NCBI GenBank assembly: GCA_033296885.1
Contig: MU863948.1
Coordinates: 124,001-188,000, forward strand
Reading direction: 5' to 3'
Source: Triangularia verruculosa
Lineage: Eukaryota; Ascomycota; Sordariomycetes; Sordariales; Podosporaceae
Length of the DNA: 64,000 nucleotides
A program made the translations under genes and the position numbers. Each line of letters starts with the position of its first letter. The stretch's first letter is position 1. The notes beneath the pieces were generated by a model, which searched no databases, had not been told where the DNA came from, and saw nothing but the letters and a program-made list of their open reading frames with translations. Shown here one piece after another: positions 44,094-54,911 of the stretch.

Positions 44094-45863
44094 ATGGATG
44101 CTTTCCAGGTTGTTAGTGTCGCCTTGGCATTGGCGGCTTGGGATCAGTGTGTGGAGACGGGCCGTGGAGATCGTTTTAGGCACCCAAATTTTATTCTTAC
44201 TTGATTTGCTTCTGACTAATAGTCAGACGATAAAAAATGTCACTCACCGCTGCACGACTGAGCATTTTCCCTCTTCTGCTTTTAGACTGCGTTGACCATT
44301 GCTGGGGGTATTGTTAAAGTCATCAGCAACATGGAATACGTGGTGGGACGGAGTTCCCTTGCATGCCTAGGTCTCAATCTGTACTAGCCGTCAAATTGAG
44401 CTTTTCTCTCAGGTTAGGGTGAATTACCCACCTTGATAAAACATGACATGAGGAGATTTGGTTATCTTGTTCATCTTAAAATTGGAAACTGGCGATGGAC
44501 GTAAACAGACACTTTCAGAGAACGTCTGGCCAAGTACCTCAATTCTCAGGAGACGCAAACTGAGTTGCTCAGATGTTACCGGTCTCTTGGACTTTTTCTG
44601 GGGCCGCAGAATATGGACACAAACACGCATGAAGGGTCGAAGGGATATGCCCCAGAGCCTGTCTTTGCCGAAACTATACCTTCCAAAGAGACTTCGTATG
44701 GACAGCCATATTGACCCTTTTTGCCAAATCGCCTGATGCTAATGGAACTGAAGCAAATATAGAGATAGAGCCGATAGATGGATAGCAGAGTTTAGACTAG
44801 GGCTGAGATGGTTGATCGAAAGCAAACCCTCAAAAAGAAGAATCCGGGTCGCTCTGCTTGATACTGGGGTGCAGGCCTCGCATCCCGACATCTGTCGAAT
44901 GTGGGGACTTCCCACTGATGGAACTCAGAACTGGTGGCTTAAAGATCATTTTGCCGATTTCACAGTACCTTACCTGGCATCGATTACTTGGAGGGGAACC
45001 CAAAAGATAGAGCCGGTCATGGAACTCAAGTCGCAGGGGTTCTGCTTCAACTCGCACCGAACGCGGACCTATACGTTGGACGGATCTCTGAGACTGACCA
45101 GGTCAGATCGGATCGGGTAGCACGCGTAAGTCGGCAATGTTATTAGCGAGATTTGGTCAGCAGGCAGCTAACACCCACCAATGAAACCCAGGGTGTCAAA
45201 CACGCCGTCGGGAAATGGAAAGTCCAGGTGATATGTCTAGCTCTCGGCTTCATTGAATACAGCAGCACTGTCGAAAGAGGACTCATCCTCGCAGCTGCCC
45301 AAAAATCCATTGTGATTGCAGCTGCGGCCAACAACGGACGTCGGTCAACGACCTATTTCCCGGCGCGGTCAAGGTACGCCATTTGTGCAAGATCGGCCGA
45401 TCACGATGGGGAAAACTCAAAATTCAATCCTCCGCCTGAGAGAGGTCTAAGCTTTGCGTTTCTTGGCGAAGGCATTACGACAACATGCATTCATAGGGCG
45501 CAAGAAAATGGAGACGGATTGTTGAATGAGGACTGGAAGAGACGACGGGGCTTGGACGGACCTTGGAAGCGATTTGGGGGAACATCAGCTGCTGCCGCTG
45601 TTGCATCGGCCATCACGGTTCAGATTATGCACTACGGCTACCAGTGGAAGCCTGAGACTGAAAACGGCCATTGGTCAGAGCCCCTACAGAGCCTCGAGAG
45701 CCAGGCCGGCATTGAGCACGTCTTCAAGGCAATGCACCATAAGCCGGAGTTGTTGAAGCTTCCCACCTCAGAGCAGGCATTTGCCGTTCCAGGAAAGGTT
45801 CTCAGCAAAAGGGACACCCTCACAAAGCTCAAAGCCGCTCTTGATTCGGCCACATTAGGTTAG
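44094..45863 (+). pseudogene. Subtilase (peptidase S8) gene, apparently disrupted
   Basis: The likely start at 44094 gives MDAFQVVSVALALAAW, an N-terminus typical of fungal HeLo/NLR-like proteins; the next exon boundaries are unclear. Clear exons are ~44519-44695, 44754-45125 and 45192-45863, with introns at 44696-44753 (GTATGG...GCTAAT...AAG) and 45126-45191 (GTAAGT, GCTAAC, CCAG). All three catalytic motifs of S8 exist: RVALLDTG (Asp), KDRAGHGT (His) and FGGTSAA (Ser), plus AAAANNG for the oxyanion Asn. The Asp and His motifs lie in different frames; a single missing A near 44941-44943 would join them. An in-frame TAA at 44502 sits where CAA would fit. The gene is either a recent pseudogene or a victim of base errors. 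Subtilase domains of this kind occur in fungal NLR-like proteins. Confidence 0.65.
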
Positions 45864-45984
45864 CACGAGGGGTGAAAATGGGCCATTGCCCCCTCACAAG
45901 GAGATTAAAAGACATTCCCCGTTGCCGTCATCGTCGACACAGTGATCCATTCGATAGGGAACACCAGCAAAGTCATCCTCACTC

Positions 45985-46774
45985 TCACCAATCGCCTGCG
46001 TCCAAAACAGGTACCTCCTCATCCTCGCCGTCCTCTTCGTCACCACCTGTGTCACTCATCTTGTTCTCCATCACCGCCCCCTTCACGATAGGCTCCAACT
46101 CCCCTGTCGCATATCGGTTCCACAGGAGTTTCCATCTCAACATAATTCTATCAATCTTGATCGCCACCACTCTCGAACCCGTGAACGAACTCGTCTCGCC
46201 GACCTCCTTCTCCCTCCCACCACCAACCCCAGCCCGCCCTGCAATTGGCAGACCAGCCCCTGTCCCATCAGCCGTCAATCCAACCATGATTTCCCTGGCT
46301 GTGTTTAAACACTTCCTTCTTTGTCCCATCATACGCAACCTTCATGCCCGTGATCATGTAAAGAGTCGACGGTTTCCACCTCTTCAAAACCTCCTGCACC
46401 TCCTTCATCGCCATGCACTTGTCCAGATAGTCCTTGTCAGGATCAAATCTCGTTGTTTCTAGCCTCTCTGCTGTAAACTCAACTCTCGCTCCTCGCCTCA
46501 TAGACACGGCAAGATCCGGTCCCAGAGGAATCAACTGCGCCAGCGCCCCAGCCGTGACGGAGAGGTCGCATGACGTTGAGGAGGATACGTCGTAGGACCA
46601 TTCCCATGGCGAAGCGGATTGAATTGTTTGGATTTGCGACGGGGGAATGGGTGGCGGAGAGCACAAGCGATGGTGGGGGTGTTTGAGGGAGGTGAAGAGC
46701 TGGCCTAATTGAAGGGTTGTGTTGGGGAGGATGTCTGGAGGTGCGAGGAAGTAATACTTTGTTGGTTGTTGCAT
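45985..46774 (-). CDS. Conserved fungal hypothetical protein, apparent frameshift
   Basis: The first frame begins at ATG 46774 (MQQPTKYYFLAPPDILPN; upstream codons are non-ATG) and runs past LETTRFDPDKDYLDKCMAMKEV and STLYMITGMKVAYDGTKKE. It then stops soon after. The adjoining frame carries on with VGLTADGTGAGLPI, FTGSRVVAIKIDRIMLRWKLLW and a tail rich in Asp/Glu. These blocks occur in this order in a widespread uncharacterised ascomycete family. The join needs one base fewer at 46290-46295, and no workable intron was found. The joined length would be about 262 aa. No enzymatic motif. It is convergent with the subtilase locus. Confidence 0.5.
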
Positions 46775-47056
46775 GACGGCGGTGGGATGGTTTGGGTCTG
46801 GAGACAATTAGGTCGGCATGAACGAGGACAGAGGTTCTTGGGGAGATCTCATTCGGGAGGCAGCCTGTGCCCAAGCCCTCATACGTACCTTTGCATGCAA
46901 GGTTTCAGAACATCTTCTCATAGGCTCATGCAGAGTCCAACCAGCCAATGGGAGTTACCTACCTAGCTGTCTAAGTCTTGTTCACACACAAGTCGGGCAA
47001 CCAAGCCCTGAGCACACCTCTTTTTAAGGCAGCAAACCCCGCTCCGGTGCGTGGCT

Positions 47057-47076
47057 TATATATATATATATATATA
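47057..47076. repeat. (TA)10 microsatellite
   Basis: Ten TA dinucleotides, about 65-85 bp upstream of the ATG at 47140, so it may also serve as a TATA-like promoter element. Confidence 0.9.
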
Positions 47077-47139
47077 TTTGGAGCTGTGTTTCTTTGCTGT
47101 CTTTGACCACTGTCCAAAGTAATCAAATCCAATCTCGCC

Positions 47140-48446
47140 ATGCCTTCAAACAAGAAACCAGTATCAGAACACATCATGGCGACTCATTACGATGATGAGC
47201 TTAGTTTTAACAGTCAAGACGACCCAGATACTTCAGCGTACCCGAGTATGAAGATCAATGCAAGGGAGTACGACAGAGAGTCAAAAGAACAGAGTCTTGA
47301 GGTGGAAGATCCGTACCGTCATGACCAAGTTCAACCACAGCCGGTGGACTATAGCAGCCACGGCAGCCCCATTACAGGGCTGCCAATGGGTTACCATGAT
47401 TATGGCGGTCTCGTCGCGTTGCCCCCGATCGAATATCATAGTCCTGGCAGCCTGATCGTCTCACCACTGGTGGATCATTACCACGATTATGGCGTATTGC
47501 CGTGGGATATCATATTCCTGACAGTAACATCGCCGCACCACCCATGGGCTATGACGACCCATACCAAAGAACCTACATACCCAATGATGGCGACCATGTT
47601 CTTCTTGCCGGTCAAGCATACTCTCTGGAATTCTATGGACCTGACGATAGCGAACGAGGAAGAGCTATGGAAGAGTCAGAGGACCCCGTTGATATTATGA
47701 CTGATGACTTTGAACAAGTTCAAATCTCAGATCCATACGACAGATTCAGTCATTGCACCTGTTTAGAGCAGCAATGCCGATGTGGTATTGAGGAGGACAT
47801 GAGCCTCACCCAATTCCCAAACCGAGCTGGCCGGGCCAACCGAGCTCGCCGGTCAGATACAAGGTCACGGGCCGCAGCAACTGAGAACAATGCCGCTCTC
47901 ACGGCTATGAACCGACTTGAAGTCGCCGGTCCCGATGCCAACTCCTGGTCTACAGACCCCTATCTCTATCAGGTAGAGACAACGGACGCCTTTTGGAAAC
48001 CAGGATGCATCTTTGCCCTTCTATGTCAAGCCACCCCGGTAGACAGATACGAAATCGAGGGATCGTATGCTGCTTTGCATTTTGTCGTTACCGCCATACA
48101 CTCCGACTCCATGATCACTTGCCACCCCATCACTACATATGCGCGCCAACTGTCTTCCGCCAAAGAGGTGGATCCCAAAAAGTATGTACCGATCTCGCTA
48201 AGGGGAACCAAGAAGCCTGAACCTCTTCCAGGTTGTCCACTCGCCCCCCTCCGATATCAAGGTCACCCAAACCAACTGCCCAAAAACTCACTTGTCGTGA
48301 TATCCCACGCTTTCAGTCTTGACACGAGGGTATCCAGAGTCAGGGAAGTTGGGATATTAGAACGGCGGTCTGCGGGTGCTCTGATGGGTTATCTCGAAGG
48401 TGCCGAAGAAAGAGAATCGATCCCTGTTTTGGACGTTGCAAAGTGA
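47140..48446 (+). CDS. Hypothetical protein with PMGY-type repeats, apparent frameshift
   Basis: ATG 47140 opens a frame with acidic/Tyr-rich sequence and short repeats (LPMGYHDYGGL, VDHYHDYG). Near 47,500 the reading continues one frame over, as GYHIPDSNIAAPPMGYDDPY, and runs to a stop at 48446. The repeats on both sides show the frames belong together; CCG-TGGGATAT would become Pro-Met-Gly-Tyr with one added A. Alternatively a 68-nt intron (GTGGGA to AAAG, in phase) could remove the repeat block. The C-terminal part has a CTCLEQQCRCG motif and a globular region (WSTDPYLYQVETTDAFWKPG, FALLCQA). Joined length about 435 aa. No known domain. Confidence 0.5.
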
Positions 48447-49143
48447 ATCTCGAGCCTGGGATCTCGAATTTTCGGTCTGTCTGCCCGGATCGTTGTCTGT
48501 GGTGTAGCAGACGTGGTAGAGGGCGCGGCGATGGGGTTCGGCTTGGCTGGGCTTTCAGCATACCAGGTACTGGAAATATACCGACGATTAGGTATTTAGA
48601 CTATACAAGCTTCTGTTACGGTAAAGTTGCTTCAGATCCCTACCTAGCTTACACCAGATTTGAGCTTTCACAACTGGAGGAGGATTACACGGCGCACCTG
48701 AATCTCCTCCCTCGGAGAGCAAATCCGTTTTGATGGGAAGATACCAAAGTAGGGGACACTTTTCAGGCGTCAACAACAAACCGCTGGCAGCAAAAACGTC
48801 ACGCAGGCCACCGTGGCAGTCTCGCAGATGTCGTCTCCGGGTAGCTCACCAGCCACCTCCCTGTTCTGCCGTTCAACTATCGCCAGTGCTAAATAAAGCC
48901 ACGCTTAGAGCGTCAGTAGGAGCTGGTGAAATTAGGTAACCTAGGAAGACTCGACGTCGGGGAAAGCTGCAAGTTGATGGCCCCGGGGATCCTTGCTGCA
49001 CGGTTGGGGTGAGTCTAAAAGGGTGGAGCATGTCTGTGCGTTTCTTTTCAAGACTGAGATCCAATTCTTCACCAGTTTCGTTTTATCTTTGTTCCTACCA
49101 GCATCGGCACCCTTAGCACCTTTATTCCTACCTACCTAACAAC
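48447..49143. other. Intergenic stretch
   Basis: No gene is supported. A CCTACCTACCTAAC tract (49127-49140) immediately precedes the next start codon. Confidence 0.4.
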
Positions 49144-50448
49144 ATGTCACCAGAGCCCCGAAAGTCTGATCGAGATATTGATGCACATAAAACATCATCG
49201 GGCCTTTATCCACCAAAGATTCTCTACCACGTCTGCGACAGGCTCTCCTGGAACGATGGATACGCTTTCACGCAGAAAGCAGGTCTCATGGCGGGAATAC
49301 ACCGCTCTGAAGCCAAAGAGGGCCAAGAATACATCACGAGCGCAGCCCTCGATTCACACCTCACACCCCACAGCAGGATTCGCACACCTTTCATCTCGCT
49401 TTGGGACAACTGGGAATCCGTCAGGGCCGACGCCGAGTACCGAATCAGACATCCACTGGTCAGGTTCCCCACCAGAAAGAGACGCCGTCACCGGGGTGCT
49501 GTTAGGATTGTGGTGATTTCTTATTCCAAGCTTGTTGAAGCAGGGCTTGGCGCGTGTGTCTTCAACCTCGAAGGTTTTCTGCAGAGTCATGAATATGCTG
49601 CGAGAATGTCGGTGGATTTCGAGGAGCCGTATATCAATCCATTTGAGGGGATTAGAGAGAAACACAAGATCGATCTGAGGGAGTGGTTGGCGCTTCCTGA
49701 GATTCCCCCAGAGGTGATCATCAAAGTTCTGGGCTGGCACGGGCCCGAGAAGAGAATCCAGACTCTGTCTGCCCGGGGTGACAGAGGGACGTTCTACAAG
49801 CGGTTGATGAACCTTCAGGTGTGAGATCTGGACGAGGAGAGCTACCAGCGGTCGCTCCAAGCAGTACTGAAATGGTTGCCTCGCGATGAGGTTGACGATG
49901 ACGACGTCGTTTCGTGGACCACGGTGTCATGGTTTCACCTCGCCAATTCTCACTTCCCGGATTGCCGCGGGGTAGTGGATTTCTCAAAACCCAAGAAAGA
50001 GAGAGCTCGTGTGCTCGGGAAGTTCGTTGACGCATGGTCAAGAAGACTTGGGATGTCACTGTCGAAGAACCTGCCGCAATTAGCAGATGATGTCTTCTTC
50101 GGGCTGGTGATGGTGATGTCCATGTCCGACCCGCAATGGAAGTTCCTGAGTGATAGAAGGGTTGAAAAGTTCCGACACCAAGTCATTGGCTGTTTTCGCA
50201 GGCTGCTGGAGCCCGGTGATTGGGAAACGCTCAAAGATGCCGAAAGCCAGCGGCACCTAAGCCAGCTCGTGGCTTTTTTGCTTGACAAGGGGGTGCTTTA
50301 TTGGGATGAGCTGGAGAAGAGTGGCATTCACACACAACCGACCGACATGTATGAGTGGGTGATAAAGGATTATCAGCTCCTGTGCGAAGTGACATTGGAG
50401 GATGATGAAGAAGGCGGTTACCCCATGTACAAGCCCAACGCAAACTGA
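49144..50448 (+). CDS. DUF7587-like protein, copy A of a convergent paralogue pair
   Basis: ATG 49144. Residues 25-225 have LYHVCDRLSWNDGYAF, RTPFISLWDNWESVRADAEYR, GAVRIVVISYSKL, VFNLEGFL and LREWLALPEIPPEVIIKVL. This is a fold resembling fungal DUF7587 proteins. The frame then meets a TGA (49822-49824) and continues in the same frame through DLDEESYQRSLQAVLKWLPRDE into a second domain (WFHLA, WSRRLG, VMVMSMSDPQWKFL) to the stop at 50448, about 434 codons in all. The TGA could be a CGA-to-TGA change. Alternatively a 72-nt intron at 49819-49890 (GTGTGA...CTGAA...GAG) would remove it. Copy B on the other strand is broken at the same place. Function unknown. Confidence 0.5.
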
Positions 50449-50718
50449 TTGATTAGAATAATATGTAGTGATATTAAGAGACTGAGTACCAAGGCAGAAG
50501 ACCATCTACCTAGGCGATATTTGTTGTGATTTCCTGTCTGTTTAGGTACCGAGTCCACGCCCAACTCCGCTTTAACCAAGGTGGCAACGGGCTGCGAGGT
50601 CCTGTCACTACCTAGGCACGTACGCAAATATTGGGGATCTCATAACTCTTCCCATTCCTCATTCAGGACGTTTTGAGTACCTGGGTACCTACTGCACTCT
50701 ACAGCAAAGCCATATGGC

Positions 50719-52120
50719 TCAAGGCCTCGCACCATCTGTGTGAAGCCGATCGTCCCTGATCGACCAGACCACATTTTCTGCCCTGAAATCTGACATCATC
50801 TGTCCTTTGACCTCCAAATCCAACAGCGTGATGGTCCCTTCCCAAATTAACCAAGACGTGAACGCCTTCAGAATCGCAAGATGTTGGTGGCTTGCGGCAT
50901 GCTCTACCGACACAAGCTGTTGTTTTAGCATCGTTTTCCGATAAATGGAGATCATGGAGCGCTGGAAGGCTTTCAGGATTCTCTCAGGCGCTACCGTCCT
51001 CCAAATCGGGTCCGACATAGACCCAACCACCAGCAAGGCTTGATACAACTTCCTTCCAAGCGCGGGCGAGTCCCTGTTGAACAACCTGGGTAGTTCCCGC
51101 CGCAATCTTCTCATCGTGCCACCCAGTTGCTTCTTCCGCTGGGTCTTGCTGGTCGGTATTTTGGCAGAACCATCAGGAGCCAGGAAGCTCTTCTTCACCA
51201 CATGAGGAGCCACATGGTACCACCGAAGCTGTGTTTCGGCCTGTAAGTGGCCAGTACTACCCCCGTTACACTCGCTGTAGTCGTTCAAGTCAGGGACTTC
51301 AAGCGTTGTCGAAGAGAAAGGCCTCTAGGAGCGATATTCTCCCTCGGGTGAGTGGCATCTCGGAAGGTCAAAACTTTGGAAACCGCGCTGTCCGGGATCT
51401 GATGCACGACCAACCACTCCTTGGGGCTGATTGGTGTTTTCTTAGCCTGGAGTGCAGCCAGTAACTGTTTGTGCGCTGGTCGATTGAGGTACTCTTCGAG
51501 GTTGAAAGCAAAGGTGCCATTTTCGAGGAGCCGATCTCGGGAGACAACAGCCACCTTCACCGCACCGCGTGGAGTCGAGGTTTTGGTGCGACTGGAGAAC
51601 ACCTCGGGGTTTTTAAGTCTCCGCTCGACCTCTTTCTCGGCCTTTGCCCAGTCGTCCCAGAGTGAGATGTACGGTGTTGGGCTTCGGTGTCTCCAGTTGA
51701 GGTGATTGATTAACGATTTGGCTGTGACTCGGCGCGGCCCTCCATCCGGCTGCTCCGGCACTCCCGCGTGAATACCAAGGCCGCCATGGTAAGGCGTTTG
51801 GGATAGGTCGTCGTAGACGTGGTAAAGCTTATCGTTGTCGTGGCCAACGCGTTCTCTGTTCACTGCTTCTTGCCGCAAAGACTGGAACGAAGAGAGGTCG
51901 ATGGCGAGCCCGCTGAAGAAACGTGGTAGGTCCTCAGCGCCAATGGTGAATGGACGGAAATTGGGCCTGGCCAATAGCGGGTAGAGATTCCAAGTGATGT
52001 TCGAGAGCTCTGGCGCTTGGGTTAGAAATATCGCTCGCCGCGAAAGTGAGGGGATACGTACGCTGTTTGTTTACTGAGGTAATGCACGCCAAGGTATATC
52101 AGGCTCCACAGTCGTAGCAT
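50719..52120 (-). CDS. DUF7587-like protein, copy B of the convergent pair
   Basis: Reads leftward, tail-to-tail with copy A. Domain 1 (LYHVYDDLSQTPYHGGLGI, HLNWRHRSPTPYISLWDDW, GAVKVAVVSRDRL, FAFNLEEYL, KEWLVVHQIPDSAVSKVL) aligns block by block with copy A. It ends at a stop at 51287-51285. The second domain (LRWYHVAP, LPRLFNRDSPALG, VVGSMSDPIWRTVAPERIL) lies in another frame that overlaps the stop and lacks an early ATG, so one protein with a -1-type shift is likely. The 5' end is uncertain: an exon 52120-52058 (ATG CTA CGA) can join in phase to 52007 through a 50-nt intron with branch TCTAAC. Sequence identity between the copies is low, so the duplication is old. Confidence 0.45.
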
Positions 52121-52707
52121 CCACTGGGGAGATTGGGTGGCTTAGATAAGGTGGTTTGATCTGGATGCTAACATCCAGGATTGTGGGGGACCGTAGGTAA
52201 GGACAAGAATGTTAAGAGCGTGTCTTGTCGTCTTTTGTATGTACAAACGAAAGCTCCAAAGAGCGTAGAAACCGGACCGATCTACACAGGAAGATGTGGA
52301 GTAGAGAAATGGGCCTGGTCTAGGCCCCTGAGCACTCCTGAGCGTCTTCATGGAACAGGTTTGGATTTCTGTTTGATTCTGGGCTCAACGGAGCGGCCCG
52401 GTGCCACTGGCTTCCTGCCCACCTTCCATCACAGGTAGTTGGATTTTGTTTGTCGCCAGGAGCGTGCATCGCATATTTTTGTTGGCCAACAATCGGGGTT
52501 TTTTGTGCTTGCTGTTTGTACCTTGGTTTCCAGCGAAAGTCAAACACAACATGATGTCAAACTTCATCATGTCTATCATAGGTAGGCTTTTACCATACAC
52601 CATATGACAATGGTCATGGTGTTTAGGGGGCAGTGTGGCGAGCTATCTTTGGGGAAGAGCCGTCCGGTATTGTTACCATCGAGTCCTCGTATCAGCATTT
52701 GGGTGTC
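52121..52707. other. Intergenic stretch
   Basis: No gene is supported on either strand. Confidence 0.35.
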
Positions 52708-52960
52708 TCACGATGCCGTTGCCAGGTAGCAATCGTTGCAATCTCGCTCTGAGGGCTCCTTGGTCAAGGCGTATTCGTCTTGCATCTTGATGAATGTCTG
52801 GCTCTTTATGCAATCTCCATCTCCGAAAGCGCCATGAAAAGAAGGTAAGCTGATAGTCTTGGCCAGAATGTAAACATGAATGTCTTACCTCATCCTTCGC
52901 CCCAAATTCGAGTAGCCCTTTTGAACACTCGCATTTGTGCCACAAACAGACTCGATTCAT
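52708..52960 (-). CDS. Possible small Cys-rich protein, apparent frameshift
   Basis: ATG 52960 gives MNRVCLWHKCECSKG and a Cys-His-rich start (DEVRHSCLHSGQDYQL). The same frame then degenerates, while the neighbouring frame supplies GDGDCIKSQTF, MQDEYALTKEPSERD and a CNDC end before a TGA at 52710-52708. Removing one T from the run near 52,840-52,845 joins them into about 83 aa. There is no signal peptide. Paired CxC and CxxC motifs suggest a metal-binding or disulphide-stabilised small protein. A 95-codon unshifted reading to 52673 is the alternative. Tentative. Confidence 0.35.
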
Positions 52961-53467
52961 TGATAGTCTCTCTCACCAGCAGCATGCCACTCGGAATCTA
53001 TCAACCGAGCCGTGTCGCACGTCTGGGTCAGCCAGCCGAATGGTAGAACCCCTCATTCGATCCAGTCCTTTCCCCGCACCAAGCACATCCCCAACTTCCA
53101 TCTCCTCACCTGAGCACTAGTAGGTGACGACCAATAGACCAGACTCAAAATGGCCCAACGGCAATAAATCAACAGTCCGGATTACCACAGGTGACCTGCA
53201 TGGCCCCCCGCCTCTACCTCAGAGCGAGCTCCAAGTAGGTGTAGCATGGAACGATGGAGGGCACCCCGTCTGGTTCTGCTTCCTGCATACGGGATAGCAT
53301 GTACGTAAATGAGGTGCAGGTAGTCGATGTGACGGTGGGGAAGATGAAGCATAAGAACGACTTACCTCCCGCATGGTATACCTCCACAACAGCTCAGTAC
53401 GTCTCCATCCTCCCGACTTCGAACTCGAAACTCTACGACATCATCGCGGCGGTTTAGACAGACCACA
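52961..53467. other. Intergenic stretch, promoter of the FAD monooxygenase
   Basis: Divergent upstream region. A 67-codon frame at 53254-53457 has no recognisable feature. Confidence 0.35.
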
Positions 53468-54911
53468 ATGGCAGACACCATCCCCCGACCCTTCCAAAAA
53501 GTACGTCCCTCTCTCCATCCCTAATACCGCTTCCTTTGTCCCCCATAACGTACCTAACAACCTCCTCTAGGTCCTCATAGTAGGCGCCGGCCCCTCGGGC
53601 CTCCTCCTCGCCCTCCTACTGGCAAAACACTCCATCCCGGTGAAGATCCTCGAAGCCGCCTCCCAACTAGACCAGCAGCCCCGCGCCGCCCACTACGGCA
53701 CCCCCGCCATCCCAGAGTTCATCCGAGCAGGTATCATCGACCAGATGCGCGCCGACGGACTGGTCCTCTCAACCATGTGCTGGCGCGACCCCAACAGCCA
53801 CGAGATCATCGCCGGTTTTGACGCCTCCAAAGTCCTCAGCGACGTTGACGGCCAAGATCTAAGGACTCATTGCTACGTCCTCCAGGATTTGGATGAGATG
53901 ATGCTAACGGAGGTGAGGAAGTATGGTGGAGAGGTGGAGTTTGATGCCGAGGTTGTTGGAGTGGGCCAGGATGAGGATGGAGAAATAGGGAGGAGGGCTT
54001 GGGTGGAGGTGAAGAGGAAGGGGGGTGAAACAGAGAGGGAAGAGGCGGATTATGTGGTGGGATGTGATGGGGCGAATAGTATTGTGAGGAGGAGTTTGTT
54101 TGGGGATGAGTTTCCGGGCTTCACTTGGGATGCGCAGATTATTGCTACTAATGTTTGTGGTTTTGGTTTCTCCCCTGTCGTTGTTGACTGCGGCTGCTGA
54201 CAAGTGAAAGACGTTCTACGACCTTGAGGGCAAGTTTGGCTGGCATGATGCGAACTTTATCGTACATCCGGATAATTTCTTTGTGAGTTTACTTTCCCCT
54301 TTTTTTGAGTGGAGGTCGGTATACTGACGAGGATTAAGATGGCCGCCCGAATCACAAAAGACAACCTGTATCGCATCACCTACGGCGAGACACCCGGTCT
54401 GACAGGGGAAGAATACATCGCCCGCCAACCGGCGATATTCGAGGCGATATTACCCGGCCACCCGAAAGCAGATGAATACAAGGTCATCAATATCTCACCT
54501 TACAAGATGCATCAGCGCTGTGCCACCAAGTTCCGCGTTGGACGGATTCTACTGGCAGCTGATGCCGCCCACCTCTGCAACCCATGGGGAGGGCTTGGCA
54601 TCACAGGTGGCTTTGTCGATGTTGGCGGGCTCTTTGATTGTCTTGTGGGCATCTGGGAGAATAAGGCGGATGAAGATATTCTGGAGTTGTACTCGGAGAA
54701 GAGAATCGAGAAGTGGAAGACGGTGATCGATCCGATTTCGCAGGAGAATTTCAGGCGAGTGTCGGACAAGGACCCGAAGACCAGGCTGGAGAGGGATGAG
54801 TTCATGCAGCTATTGAAGAAGGGAGAGTCGGATGAGAAGCTGTTGAAGGATCTCTTGCTGGGGTTTATGGAGGTGAGGTATGATTTCACACAGCACTACA
54901 AGACCAAGTGA
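53468..54911 (+). CDS. FAD-dependent monooxygenase (PF01494 type)
   Basis: Four exons: 53468-53500, 53571-54152, 54211-54282 and 54339-54911. All joins are phase 0, giving 419 aa. Introns are 56-70 nt, with donors GTACGT, GTTTGT and GTGAGT, and branches ACCTAAC, CTGAC and ACTGACG. The ATG lies only 11 codons before the first splice. The Rossmann fingerprint VLIVGAGPSG is at residues 12-21. The second FAD motif is DYVVGCDGANSIVR, and the third is LLAADAAHLCNPWGGLGITGG (~301-321; Ala replaces the usual Gly of GDAAH). Such enzymes hydroxylate or epoxidise aromatic or secondary-metabolite substrates using NAD(P)H. No biosynthetic backbone gene lies nearby, so the substrate is unknown. No signal or membrane anchor. 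Confidence 0.85.

Noticed and set aside
49819..49848. 30-nt in-phase intron removing the TGA in DUF7587-like copy A
   Set aside because: Too short for an ascomycete intron and without a branch site.
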